A stretch of DNA of 6,668 nt, from positions 1-6,668 of the forward strand of contig CANMXH010000126.1 of the NCBI GenBank assembly GCA_947501315.1, in the 5' to 3' direction. Position 1 is the stretch's first letter; each line of letters opens with the position of its first letter. Made by a program: the position numbers and the translations under genes. The notes beneath the pieces were generated by a model that did not search any database, had not been told where the DNA came from, and was given only the letters and a program-made list of their open reading frames with translations. Shown here piece by piece: positions 1 through 4,481 of the stretch. This DNA is from Caulobacteraceae bacterium. GTDB lineage: Bacteria; Pseudomonadota; Alphaproteobacteria; Caulobacterales; Caulobacteraceae.

Positions 1-75
1 AGGGAAGGCTAACCGGCCCGGGTCGCAAGGCCATAGGGGATTTCCGCCCTCGGCCCGCGCACGGCCGAACCGTCT

Positions 76-564
76 TCACGGCTTGAGCAGCGACAAGAGG
101 CCCACAGCCACGGTGAGGCCGCCGAGCCCGAGAGACAGGGGCACGCGCAGCGCCAGCCAGCCACCGGGCGTCAGACCCGCCGCCCTTAGCCGAAGGTCCA
201 CGAGCAGGCTGGCCCCGATGGCGAGGCCCAGAAAAATCAGGGACGGGCCGGGCGAGGTCCCTCCGGTGGCCCATGGCCACGCGCTTGCAAGGGCCAACAG
301 GGACGGCACCACAGCCGCGACCCAGGCCCAGGTCGGGGTTCGGGTGCCCCCCATCGCCGCCAATCCCCACCACAAGCCGCCGAGGAAGCTGAAGATCAAG
401 GCCGCATAGGCATAGCCGAGGCTCAGCGCCGCGAACCAGATATCAGCCCCACCCATCAACAAGGCGGCCACGACCAGCACCTGCGGTATCAGTCCGGCCA
501 GCCCCAGCGCCCGGGCAGCAAACGGCAGGGTCGGCGGTGCCTCCGGCTCAGTAGGCCGGGTCAT
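76..564 (-). CDS. DUF3429-type integral membrane protein
   Basis: A 162-residue hydrophobic protein with about five predicted membrane helices, near residues 18-38, 45-71, 78-98, 107-124 and 138-160. The aromatic and glycine-rich run at residues 53-67 (YAALIFSFLGGLWWG) and the late segment around residues 131-147 (TPGGW...LRVPLSLG) are what I recognise as DUF3429. Members are inner-membrane proteins of unknown function, often around 150 residues, so this looks full length. The N-terminus (residues 1-14) is polar and proline-rich with no signal peptide. It lies 84 bases downstream of queF on the same strand and may be co-transcribed with it. A 6-bp hairpin (616-621/628-633) sits in that gap. 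I see no Shine-Dalgarno sequence before the ATG at 564. No reaction can be assigned. The family call rests on memory of the motif, not on a search. Confidence 0.8.
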   Translation of the reverse strand: MTRPTEPEAPPTLPFAARALGLAGLIPQVLVVAALLMGGADIWFAALSLGYAYAALIFSFLGGLWWGLAAMGGTRTPTWAWVAAVVPSLLALASAWPWATGGTSPGPSLIFLGLAIGASLLVDLRLRAAGLTPGGWLALRVPLSLGLGGLTVAVGLLSLLKP

Positions 565-648
565 GATGTGCAGGGCCTGAGCTGTCGCGTCGAACCTTGA
601 ACGCGCCGGTCTGCGCGATCCCGGGACGGATCGTGACGGCCGCTCACC

Positions 649-1110
649 TCACCCCCGCCCGCGATACGTCGGCACGCCCTGGTCGGGCAGCCACAGCCCC
701 TCGGGGGCCACGCCCGTCTGCCAGAAGACGTCGATCGGGATGCCGCCGCGGGGATACCAGTAGCCGCCGATACGCAGCCATTTCGGTTGCAGCAGGTCGG
801 CGATCCGCCGGCCGATGGCGACGGTGCAGTCCTCATGGAAGGCCCCGTGGTTGCGAAAGGCGGTCAGGTACAGTTTCAGGCTCTTGGACTCGACCAGCCA
901 GTCGCCCGGCGCATAGTCGATGACGATATGGGCGAAGTCCGGCTGGCCCGTCACCGGGCACAGGCTGGTGAACTCCGGGACCGTGAACCGGGCAAGGTAG
1001 AGGGTCCCCGGATGGGGGTTGGGCACCCGCTCCAGCTCGGCCGTTTCGGGGCTGGTGGGCTGGACGGTGTGCTGGCCGAGCAGGCTCAGGCCTGAGGTGT
1101 CGGTGGTCAT
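649..1110 (-). CDS. queF: NADPH-dependent 7-cyano-7-deazaguanine reductase QueF
   Basis: QueF reduces the nitrile of preQ0 to the aminomethyl group of preQ1 with NADPH, a cytoplasmic step of queuosine synthesis for tRNA wobble positions. The 153-residue product has the size of the short (unimodular, YkvM-like) subfamily. Cys51 in SLCPVTGQPDF fits the nucleophile that forms the thioimide with preQ0, and Asp58 seven residues later fits the proton donor. Residues 74-84 (ESKSLKLYLTA) form the family's NADPH/substrate motif, followed by RNHGAFHEDC (86-95) with the conserved His-Glu pair. The frame stays open upstream to 1254, but that extension reads through a repeat and a promoter and gives non-family sequence. 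The ATG at 1110 is therefore chosen; it places the promoter -10 six bases upstream, implying a leaderless mRNA. Divergent from the nitronate monooxygenase gene. Confidence 0.95.
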   Translation of the reverse strand: MTTDTSGLSLLGQHTVQPTSPETAELERVPNPHPGTLYLARFTVPEFTSLCPVTGQPDFAHIVIDYAPGDWLVESKSLKLYLTAFRNHGAFHEDCTVAIGRRIADLLQPKWLRIGGYWYPRGGIPIDVFWQTGVAPEGLWLPDQGVPTYRGRG

Positions 1111-1116
1111 GGCGGG

Positions 1117-1145
1117 GATGTAGCGGGTTCGGCCTTCGGCGTCAT
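1117..1145 (-). promoter_or_regulatory. Predicted housekeeping promoter of queF (leaderless)
   Basis: Reading the minus strand, ATGACGC (1145-1139) matches six of seven positions of the Caulobacter-type -35 TTGACGS. After a 14-base spacer, GCTACATC (1124-1117) matches every fixed position of the -10 GCTANAWC. The -10 ends six bases before the queF ATG, so transcription should begin at or next to the start codon. That agrees with the absence of a Shine-Dalgarno sequence. The consensus is recalled from the literature; the match is seen directly. Confidence 0.6.
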
Positions 1146-1147
1146 CC

Positions 1148-1256
1148 GGGTGGTTGGTGATTGGTGGTTGGTGATCGGTGGCCCCCTGCCGGCGGAAGGG
1201 CGGCACGGACCGCGCCCTCGCACAGGCGGCGGCCAGCCACCAATCACCAACCACCC
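1148..1256. repeat. Intergenic inverted repeat built from a 14-base GGTGGTTGGTGATT unit
   Basis: The left arm at 1148-1171 and the right arm at 1233-1256 are 24 bases each and complementary at 23 positions; the remaining pair is a G-T wobble in RNA. The left arm runs on as a tandem repeat: GGTGGTTGGTGATT at 1149-1162, GGTGGTTGGTGATC at 1163-1176, then GGTGG to 1181. The 61 bases between the arms are GC-rich and include a small 5-bp stem (GGGCG 1198-1202 with CGCCC 1213-1217). No transposase or coding sequence is present. It resembles a dispersed, REP/MITE-like palindromic intergenic element. Whether it recurs in the genome cannot be seen from one window. Confidence 0.8.
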
Positions 1257-1271
1257 ATCATTCTCTTCCAG

Positions 1272-1301
1272 TTGCCTTCCCCGGCGACACCCCGCTATCC
1301 G
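1272..1301 (+). promoter_or_regulatory. Weak candidate promoter of the nitronate monooxygenase gene
   Basis: TTGCCT (1272-1277) and TATCCG (1296-1301) are separated by 18 bases. The latter overlaps GCTATCC, which shares only the GCTA part of the Caulobacter -10. This would start the mRNA near 1308, about 20 bases before the ATG. Both boxes are poor matches, so this is only the best candidate in the gap. Confidence 0.25.
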
Positions 1302-1328
1302 TAGCGAAAGACAACCCGGGGACACGCC

Positions 1329-2255
1329 ATGACCATTCCGACCTCTCTGCAACACGGCCTGAAGCTGCCGGTGATAGCCGCGCCGATGTTCCTGGTCTCC
1401 GGGCCGGATCTGGTGGTCGAGACCTGCAATGCCGGCGTGATCGGCACCTTCCCGTCGCTGAACCAGCGCACCACCGAGGGCTATCGGGAGTGGCTGCACG
1501 AGATCAAGGCGCGCCTGAACCCCGACGCGGCCGCCTTTGGCGTCAACCACATCGTCCATCCGACCAATCCGCGCCTGATGGCCGACATGATGGTTTCGGT
1601 CGAGGAGAAGGTGCCGCTGATCATCACCTCGCTCGGTGCCGTCCGCGATGTGGTCGAGGCCGTGCACGGCTATGGCGGGGTGGTCTTCCACGACATCGCC
1701 AATGTCCGCCACGCCCGCAAGGCGGCCGAGAGCGGTGTCGACGGCCTGATCCTCGTGGCCAACGGCGCGGGCGGCCACGCCGGGGTGGTCAATCCCTTCG
1801 CCCTGTTGGAGGAAGTGCGGTCCTTCTACGACGGGACGATCATTCTGTCCGGCTGTCTGTCGACCGGCAGCGATGTGGCGGCGGCGATCATGATGGGTGC
1901 CGACTTTGCCTATATGGGCACCCGCTTCATCTCGACCACGGAGTCGATGGCCCAGGCGGAATACAAGCAGATGATCGTCGAATCCGGTGCCTCGGACATC
2001 ACCTATACTCCGGCGGTCTCGGGCATTCCGGCCAATTTCCTGACCCCCTCGCTGATCGCCAACGGCATCGACCCCAAATCCCTGCCCGAGCACAAGCTCG
2101 ACATGGCCGAAGAGGCCAAGGCATGGAAGACCGTCTGGTCCGCCGGTCAGGGCTCGGCCGGGGTCCGGGACGTCCTGCCCACGGCAGAACTTGTTCACCG
2201 GTTGACGGACGAGTTCGCCCAGGCTTGCAGTAATTTCGACAAGAAGCGGATCTAG
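1329..2255 (+). CDS. Nitronate monooxygenase (2-nitropropane dioxygenase family)
   Basis: A 308-residue FMN-dependent TIM-barrel enzyme of the NMO/2-nitropropane dioxygenase family. Such enzymes oxidise alkyl nitronates to carbonyl compounds and nitrite using O2, and are thought to detoxify nitronates such as propionate-3-nitronate. Visible marks are the N-terminal strand PVIAAPMF (residues 14-21), GVIGTFPSLN (36-45), and NGAGGHAG (145-152) with His150 at the catalytic-histidine position. The phosphate-binding end of the barrel reads MMGADFAYMGTRFISTTES (188-206). Length is typical. The ATG at 1329 has only a weak purine run upstream (GGGGA near 1318-1322). It diverges from queF, and a TorF-type porin follows 32 bases after its stop. 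True substrates in this family vary, so nitronate activity is inferred from family membership. A 9-bp inverted repeat straddles the stop codon. Confidence 0.9.
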   Translation: MTIPTSLQHGLKLPVIAAPMFLVSGPDLVVETCNAGVIGTFPSLNQRTTEGYREWLHEIKARLNPDAAAFGVNHIVHPTNPRLMADMMVSVEEKVPLIITSLGAVRDVVEAVHGYGGVVFHDIANVRHARKAAESGVDGLILVANGAGGHAGVVNPFALLEEVRSFYDGTIILSGCLSTGSDVAAAIMMGADFAYMGTRFISTTESMAQAEYKQMIVESGASDITYTPAVSGIPANFLTPSLIANGIDPKSLPEHKLDMAEEAKAWKTVWSAGQGSAGVRDVLPTAELVHRLTDEFAQACSNFDKKRI

Positions 2256-2268
2256 GCTTTCCGCTTCT
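2242..2268 (+). other. 9-bp hairpin spanning the nitronate monooxygenase stop codon
   Basis: AGAAGCGGA (2242-2250) is perfectly complementary to TCCGCTTCT (2260-2268), with a 9-base loop holding the TAG stop. No T-run follows, so it is not a standard intrinsic terminator. It could stabilise the upstream message or tune expression of the porin gene that starts at 2288. Confidence 0.5.
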
Positions 2269-2287
2269 CCAGCAAAGCGATCCATTT

Positions 2288-3001
2288 ATGCGCGGCACAC
2301 TGACGACGGCCACGGCTCTCGCGATCGCCTGTCTGGCCGGGGCCCCGGAGGCCGCGGCCCAGGGCACGGCTGCCCTCGCCGAGGCGGGTCGTTGGTCATT
2401 CGTTGTCGGTGCCGGCACGGACAACCGGTCCAAGGGTATCTCGAAATCCGGCGGTGAAGCCTTCGGGTGGGGCCACGCCGAATGGGAGAATGGCTCGGGA
2501 CGCTTTTACGCGGGGTCGGGATTTCAGACGATCAAGAGCGCCAGCGGCGCTCACCTCGAAGGGGAGATCGGGGCCGGCCTGCGGCCCGAGTTCGCCGGTT
2601 TCGACCTGGACCTGAACATCACCCATAAATTCCAGGTCGATGCTGCCTCGACCTTTGATGATAACCCGTGGGAAATGACCGCCGACGTCAAGCGCTCGAT
2701 CGGCCCCGCAAGTGGCCGTCTGCGACTGCAATACTCGCCCGACGGTATGGGCGGAACCGAGGCATGGACCTGGATCGAGGCCCGGGCCGGCTGGGAGTTC
2801 ACCCGTCGCCTGCAGGGCACGGCTGCAATCGGCCGGCGGGAACAGGACAACAACCTCGACTATGTGGCCTGGAACGCCGGACTCACCTATGCCCTGACCA
2901 ACGCCCTGGAGGGCCAGTTGCGCTACTACGCCACGGATGTCGATGTGCCGGGCGAGCAGTATGGGGACAGGTGGGTCGCCAGACTCAGCATCGCCTTCTG
3001 A
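2288..3001 (+). CDS. TorF-type putative outer-membrane porin (Gcw_chp family)
   Basis: A 237-residue exported beta-barrel protein. Residues 1-24 form a signal peptide with a hydrophobic core (TALAIACLAGA) and an AAA|Q cleavage site. The mature part is rich in alternating polar/aromatic strands. It opens with WSFVVGAGTDNRSKGIS (36-52), the family's recurring start (SF-VG--SDYR-RGIS), followed by GRFYAGSGFQ (71-80), EGEIGAGLRPEF (91-102) and LDLNITHKF (107-115). It ends in Phe (RLSIAF), as expected for recognition by the BAM assembly machinery. The family is annotated as a putative porin of unknown substrate. The start has no good Shine-Dalgarno sequence. It lies 32 bases after the monooxygenase and 48 bases before a small unknown gene on the same strand, so shared transcription is plausible. 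The substrate cannot be read from sequence. Confidence 0.85.
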   Translation: MRGTLTTATALAIACLAGAPEAAAQGTAALAEAGRWSFVVGAGTDNRSKGISKSGGEAFGWGHAEWENGSGRFYAGSGFQTIKSASGAHLEGEIGAGLRPEFAGFDLDLNITHKFQVDAASTFDDNPWEMTADVKRSIGPASGRLRLQYSPDGMGGTEAWTWIEARAGWEFTRRLQGTAAIGRREQDNNLDYVAWNAGLTYALTNALEGQLRYYATDVDVPGEQYGDRWVARLSIAF

Positions 3002-3011
3002 TAACCTCTGC

Positions 3012-3035
3012 CCCGACCTCGCTTTTCCCGTCGGG
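3012..3035 (+). other. Weak hairpin after the porin gene
   Basis: CCCGAC (3012-3017) pairs with GTCGGG (3030-3035) around a 12-base loop containing TTTT. The stem is short, the loop long and no T-run follows, so it is a poor terminator. It is the only structure in the 48-base gap before the next gene. Confidence 0.25.
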
Positions 3036-3049
3036 CTGCCCATCTGTGA

Positions 3050-3286
3050 GTGATGAGCAGTCATCGCCCCACGACCCTGGAACGCGCCTATGCACTGGCG
3101 CGCAGCGGCAGTTGCCGGACGGTCAGCGAGATCAAACAGGCGCTTCAGGCCGAAGGATTCGAGCGGATCCAGGATTCCCTGTACGGCCCGACCCTCACGG
3201 CGGCCCTGCGCAAGCTCTGCCAGGAACATCACATCGCCGCCCCGGAGGACGAGACTGTCGAATCGCCGCACCTGCCGCCCGCTTGA
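3050..3286 (+). CDS. Small conserved-type hypothetical protein (78 aa)
   Basis: A 77-78 residue soluble protein; translation may begin at GTG 3050 or the adjoining ATG 3053, and neither has a strong ribosome site. The core, residues 8-60, looks like three amphipathic helices. TTLERAYALARSG (8-20) leads to TVSEIKQALQAEGF (24-37), resembling the second and third helices of a compact helical or winged-helix-like fold, and YGPTLTAALRKLCQEH (45-60) closes it. The C-terminal 15 residues are acidic and proline-rich and probably disordered. I recall similar small proteins with an ERA--LARSG start in alphaproteobacteria, none with a known role. It lies between the porin gene and the first cold-shock gene, whose -35 begins three bases after this stop. 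There is no terminator between them, so it may feed transcription into csp1. Nucleic-acid binding is possible but unproven. Confidence 0.7.
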   Translation: MMSSHRPTTLERAYALARSGSCRTVSEIKQALQAEGFERIQDSLYGPTLTAALRKLCQEHHIAAPEDETVESPHLPPA

Positions 3287-3288
3287 TT

Positions 3289-3317
3289 TTGACGCAACGC
3301 CAGTCCAAAAGCGTGAA
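3289..3317 (+). promoter_or_regulatory. Candidate promoter of the first cold-shock gene
   Basis: TTGACGC at 3289-3295 matches the Caulobacter-type -35 (TTGACGS) at all seven positions. At the usual distance the sequence around 3306-3317 shows no convincing -10. A start near 3318-3325 would coincide with the point where similarity between the two csp leaders begins, which supports the location. Confidence 0.4.
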
Positions 3318-3436
3318 GTCGAGCTCTCTGCGAAACGCCACCCTCTGCTTTCGCACTGAGGTCTAGCCGCTCCTTTCAGACCCGACAGACCGCAGGGGCT
3401 TTTCCCTGTGGTCAACTGCTAGCGGAGGTCCTGAAA
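3318..3436 (+). promoter_or_regulatory. Structured 5' leader of csp1
   Basis: This roughly 119-base leader shares ordered sequence blocks with the leader at 3772-3899. They are CTCTCTGCGAAACGC (3324-3338), GAGGTC (3358-3363), TTCAGACCCGACAG (3375-3388) and the start-codon region from GGTCAAC (3410) onward. Three stems can be drawn: TGCGAAA 3329-3335 with TTTCGCA 3349-3355; GGTCT 3360-3364 with AGACC 3378-3382; and a strong 11-bp stem, 3388-3398 with 3403-3413, closed by a CTTT tetraloop and including two G-U pairs. The Shine-Dalgarno sequence GGAGGT (3424-3429) lies ten bases after the last stem. Long csp leaders are known temperature-responsive elements in other bacteria; that role here is inferred. 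Confidence 0.65.
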
Positions 3437-3649
3437 ATGGCTACCGGCACTGTGAAATGGTTCAACTCCACCAAGGGCTACGGCTTCATCCAGCCTGACG
3501 ACGGCGGCAAGGACGTTTTCGTCCACATCTCGGCCGTCGAACAAGCGGGCCTGCGCGGCCTGGATGAAAACCAGAAGGTTTCCTACGAAATCGAGCGCGA
3601 CAAGCGTTCGGGCAAGGAATCGGCTGGTCAGCTGAAGACCGAAGGCTGA
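3437..3649 (+). CDS. Cold-shock protein, CspA family (csp1)
   Basis: A 70-residue single cold-shock domain, full length for the CspA family. It is a small cytoplasmic OB-fold protein that binds single-stranded RNA and DNA and acts as an RNA chaperone. RNP1 is KGYGFI (residues 13-18) and RNP2 is VFVHI (27-31). The nucleic-acid-facing aromatics Trp8, Tyr15, Phe17, Phe28 and His30 are in place. The start is fixed by the family N-terminus (MATGTVKWFN) and by a strong Shine-Dalgarno GGAGGT eight bases upstream, the best in the window, as expected for a highly expressed gene. It is 54/70 identical to the second copy 250 bases downstream, with nearly identical DNA over the first 50 coding bases. It has its own leader and its own terminator, so it should form a monocistronic mRNA, perhaps with read-in from the small upstream gene. 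Confidence 0.96.
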   Translation: MATGTVKWFNSTKGYGFIQPDDGGKDVFVHISAVEQAGLRGLDENQKVSYEIERDKRSGKESAGQLKTEG

Positions 3650-3655
3650 GTTCAC

Positions 3656-3672
3656 GCACCCTTCCCGGGTGC
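3656..3672 (+). other. Short hairpin after csp1
   Basis: GCACCC (3656-3661) pairs with GGGTGC (3667-3672) around a 5-base loop, seven bases after the csp1 stop. It lacks a T-run and precedes the true terminator, so it may protect the 3' end of the message. Confidence 0.4.
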
Positions 3673-3681
3673 ATGATTTCG

Positions 3682-3716
3682 ACGGCGGCGGGGGCCAGGG
3701 CCTTCGCCGCCGTTTT
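3682..3716 (+). terminator. Intrinsic terminator of csp1
   Basis: ACGGCGGCG (3682-3690) is perfectly complementary to CGCCGCCGT (3705-3713), with a 14-base loop, and runs directly into TTTT (3713-3716). It ends the csp1 transcript and insulates the csp2 leader that begins about 55 bases later. Confidence 0.8.
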
Positions 3717-3741
3717 GCTATCTGCGCCGCGCCGCTTGCTA

Positions 3742-3770
3742 TTGGTGCGGAAAGCGCCCACCTGAGTTCC
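3742..3770 (+). promoter_or_regulatory. Candidate promoter of the second cold-shock gene
   Basis: TTGGTGC (3742-3748) matches five of seven -35 positions. It lies 30 bases before the start of the conserved leader block, against 29 bases for the TTGACGC of csp1. No good -10 is visible. The evidence is mainly this matching geometry. Confidence 0.3.
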
Positions 3771-3771
3771 G

Positions 3772-3899
3772 GTCGATCTCTCTGCGAAACGCTGCTGCCC
3801 CTTTGCATCGCGCACCGAGGTCCAAAGCCGATCCCATTCAGACCCGACAGGCCGACCCGGAACCTCTTCCGGCGGTCAACGCCTAACGGAGGTCTCAAA
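3772..3899 (+). promoter_or_regulatory. Structured 5' leader of csp2
   Basis: This roughly 128-base leader is homologous to that of csp1. It carries the same blocks in the same order: CTCTCTGCGAAACGC (3778-3792), GAGGTC (3817-3822), TTCAGACCCGACAG (3837-3850), and GGTCAAC (3874) through the start codon. The last stem keeps the outer GACC/GGTC (3854-3857 with 3874-3877). The inner five pairs are CGGAA/TTCCG (3858-3862 with 3867-3871) instead of the CAGGG/CCCTG of csp1, so pairing is kept while bases change; two unpaired bases bulge at 3872-3873. The first stem is kept as TGCgAAA with TTTGCA (3783-3789, 3802-3807). The Shine-Dalgarno GGAGGT is at 3888-3893. Confidence 0.65.
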
Positions 3900-4112
3900 A
3901 TGGCTACCGGCACTGTAAAATGGTACAACTCCACCAAGGGTTACGGCTTCATCGCCCCCGATGACGGCGGCAAGGACGTGTTCGTCCACGCCTCGGCCGT
4001 TGAAACGTCCGATCTGGGCACGCTGAACGAAAACCAGAAGATTTCCTACGAAGTCGAGCGCGACTCGCGTTCGGGCAAGGAATCGGCCGGTCGCCTCAAG
4101 GCCGCCGAATAG
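3900..4112 (+). CDS. Cold-shock protein, CspA family (csp2)
   Basis: A second 70-residue cold-shock domain protein, a tandem paralogue of csp1. RNP1 KGYGFI (13-18) is unchanged, and RNP2 reads VFVHA (27-31), with Ala31 where csp1 has Ile and many relatives have Phe. Position 9 is Tyr instead of Phe. The 16 differences from csp1 cluster in the loop at residues 36-43 and at the C-terminus, so the copies may differ in RNA preference or stability. The frame is open upstream to 3669, but that extension covers the leader and lacks cold-shock sequence. The ATG at 3900, six bases after the Shine-Dalgarno GGAGGT, is clearly the start. Trp8, Tyr15, Phe17, Phe28 and His30 are retained. It has its own leader and a terminator downstream, after which a small basic-tailed protein gene begins. 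Confidence 0.96.
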   Translation: MATGTVKWYNSTKGYGFIAPDDGGKDVFVHASAVETSDLGTLNENQKISYEVERDSRSGKESAGRLKAAE

Positions 4113-4130
4113 TTTCCGACAAACGACCCT

Positions 4131-4149
4131 GCCGGGCTTGATGCCTGGC
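4131..4149 (+). other. Hairpin after csp2
   Basis: GCCGGGC (4131-4137) pairs with GCCTGGC (4143-4149), one pair being G-U, around the 5-base loop TTGAT. Flanking TTCCG (4114-4118) and CGGAA (4153-4157) can close a longer stem around it. It precedes the terminator and may stabilise the csp2 mRNA 3' end. Confidence 0.4.
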
Positions 4150-4157
4150 TGACGGAA

Positions 4158-4195
4158 GGGCCGGCCGCCGAACAGGCGCCGGCCCGACTGTTTTT
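4158..4195 (+). terminator. Intrinsic terminator of csp2
   Basis: GGGCCGGC (4158-4165) pairs with GCCGGCCC (4178-4185). The stem continues with three inner pairs (GCC 4167-4169 with GGC 4175-4177) past a bulged C. GACTG and then TTTTT (4191-4195) follow. The T-run lies five bases beyond the stem, which may weaken termination. The Shine-Dalgarno of the next gene begins only about eight bases later. Confidence 0.75.
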
Positions 4196-4213
4196 CAACT
4201 TCCGGAGAAGCCG

Positions 4214-4480
4214 ATGACCCCGCTGGCAGACAAGCTCCCCACCATGACCGACCCCGACCTGAAGGCCCTGCGCCTCAATGCGGTCCGTCTGTCCGAGAGC
4301 GGCTCCCCGACCAAGATGGCCACCGCCGCAGAACTTGTGCCCCTGATCGACGCCGAGGTGGCCCGCCGCGCCGCTGACAAGACGACCGTCGCCGTCAAGA
4401 AACCCCGCGCGCCCGCCAAGAAGAAGGTCGTCCCGGCGACCGGCCACCAGACCGCCCTGCCGGACAGCAAGGCCGCCTGA
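4214..4480 (+). CDS. Small basic-tailed hypothetical protein (88 aa)
   Basis: An 88-residue protein I cannot assign to a named family. Residues 1-54 look helical: DPDLKALRLNAVRLSESG (13-30) is a charged amphipathic helix, and TAAELVPLIDAEVARRAA (37-54) is a second one, shaped like a small two-helix domain. Residues 55-75 form a Lys/Ala/Pro-rich tail (VKKPRAPAKKKVV) like those of histone H1-like or nucleic-acid-associated bacterial proteins. The start ATG 4214 is supported by the Shine-Dalgarno CGGAG (4203-4207) six bases upstream; Met11 (4244) is a less likely alternative. The gene lies just behind the csp2 terminator with no room for its own promoter, so expression probably depends on read-through. 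It converges with the PLP-enzyme gene, leaving one base between the two stop codons. Nucleic-acid contact through the tail is inference. Confidence 0.75.
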   Translation: MTPLADKLPTMTDPDLKALRLNAVRLSESGSPTKMATAAELVPLIDAEVARRAADKTTVAVKKPRAPAKKKVVPATGHQTALPDSKAA

Positions 4481-4481
4481 T

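Noticed and set aside
50..68. Hairpin TCGGCC/GGCCGA downstream of the DUF3429-type gene as a terminator
   Set aside because: The stem is only 6 bp with a 7-base loop and there is no T-run on the minus strand; chance is likely in such GC-rich sequence.
1111..1254. A 48-residue N-terminal extension of QueF
   Set aside because: It is translated from the promoter and the repeat element, resembles no QueF sequence, and the ATG at 1110 gives the normal family length.
1148..1256. CRISPR array or insertion-sequence ends
   Set aside because: The repeats are two inverted arms plus a short tandem with no regular spacers, and no transposase or target-site duplication is visible.
1111..1330. A preQ1 riboswitch in front of queF
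   Set aside because: The promoter lies six bases before the start codon, and no preQ1 aptamer-like pattern is visible upstream.
1107..2285. A 392-codon open frame on the minus strand opposite the nitronate monooxygenase
   Set aside because: It is the GC-rich antisense shadow of a clear family member; its translation is His/Gly/Asp-rich low-complexity sequence with no recognisable domain.
2396..3415. A 339-codon open frame on the minus strand opposite the porin and the 78-residue gene
   Set aside because: Composition is that of an antisense shadow; the porin on the other strand has a signal peptide, family motifs and a terminal Phe.
3669..3899. A 77-residue N-terminal extension of the second cold-shock protein
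   Set aside because: It overlaps the csp1 terminator and the csp2 leader; the family N-terminus and a strong Shine-Dalgarno sequence fix the start at 3900.
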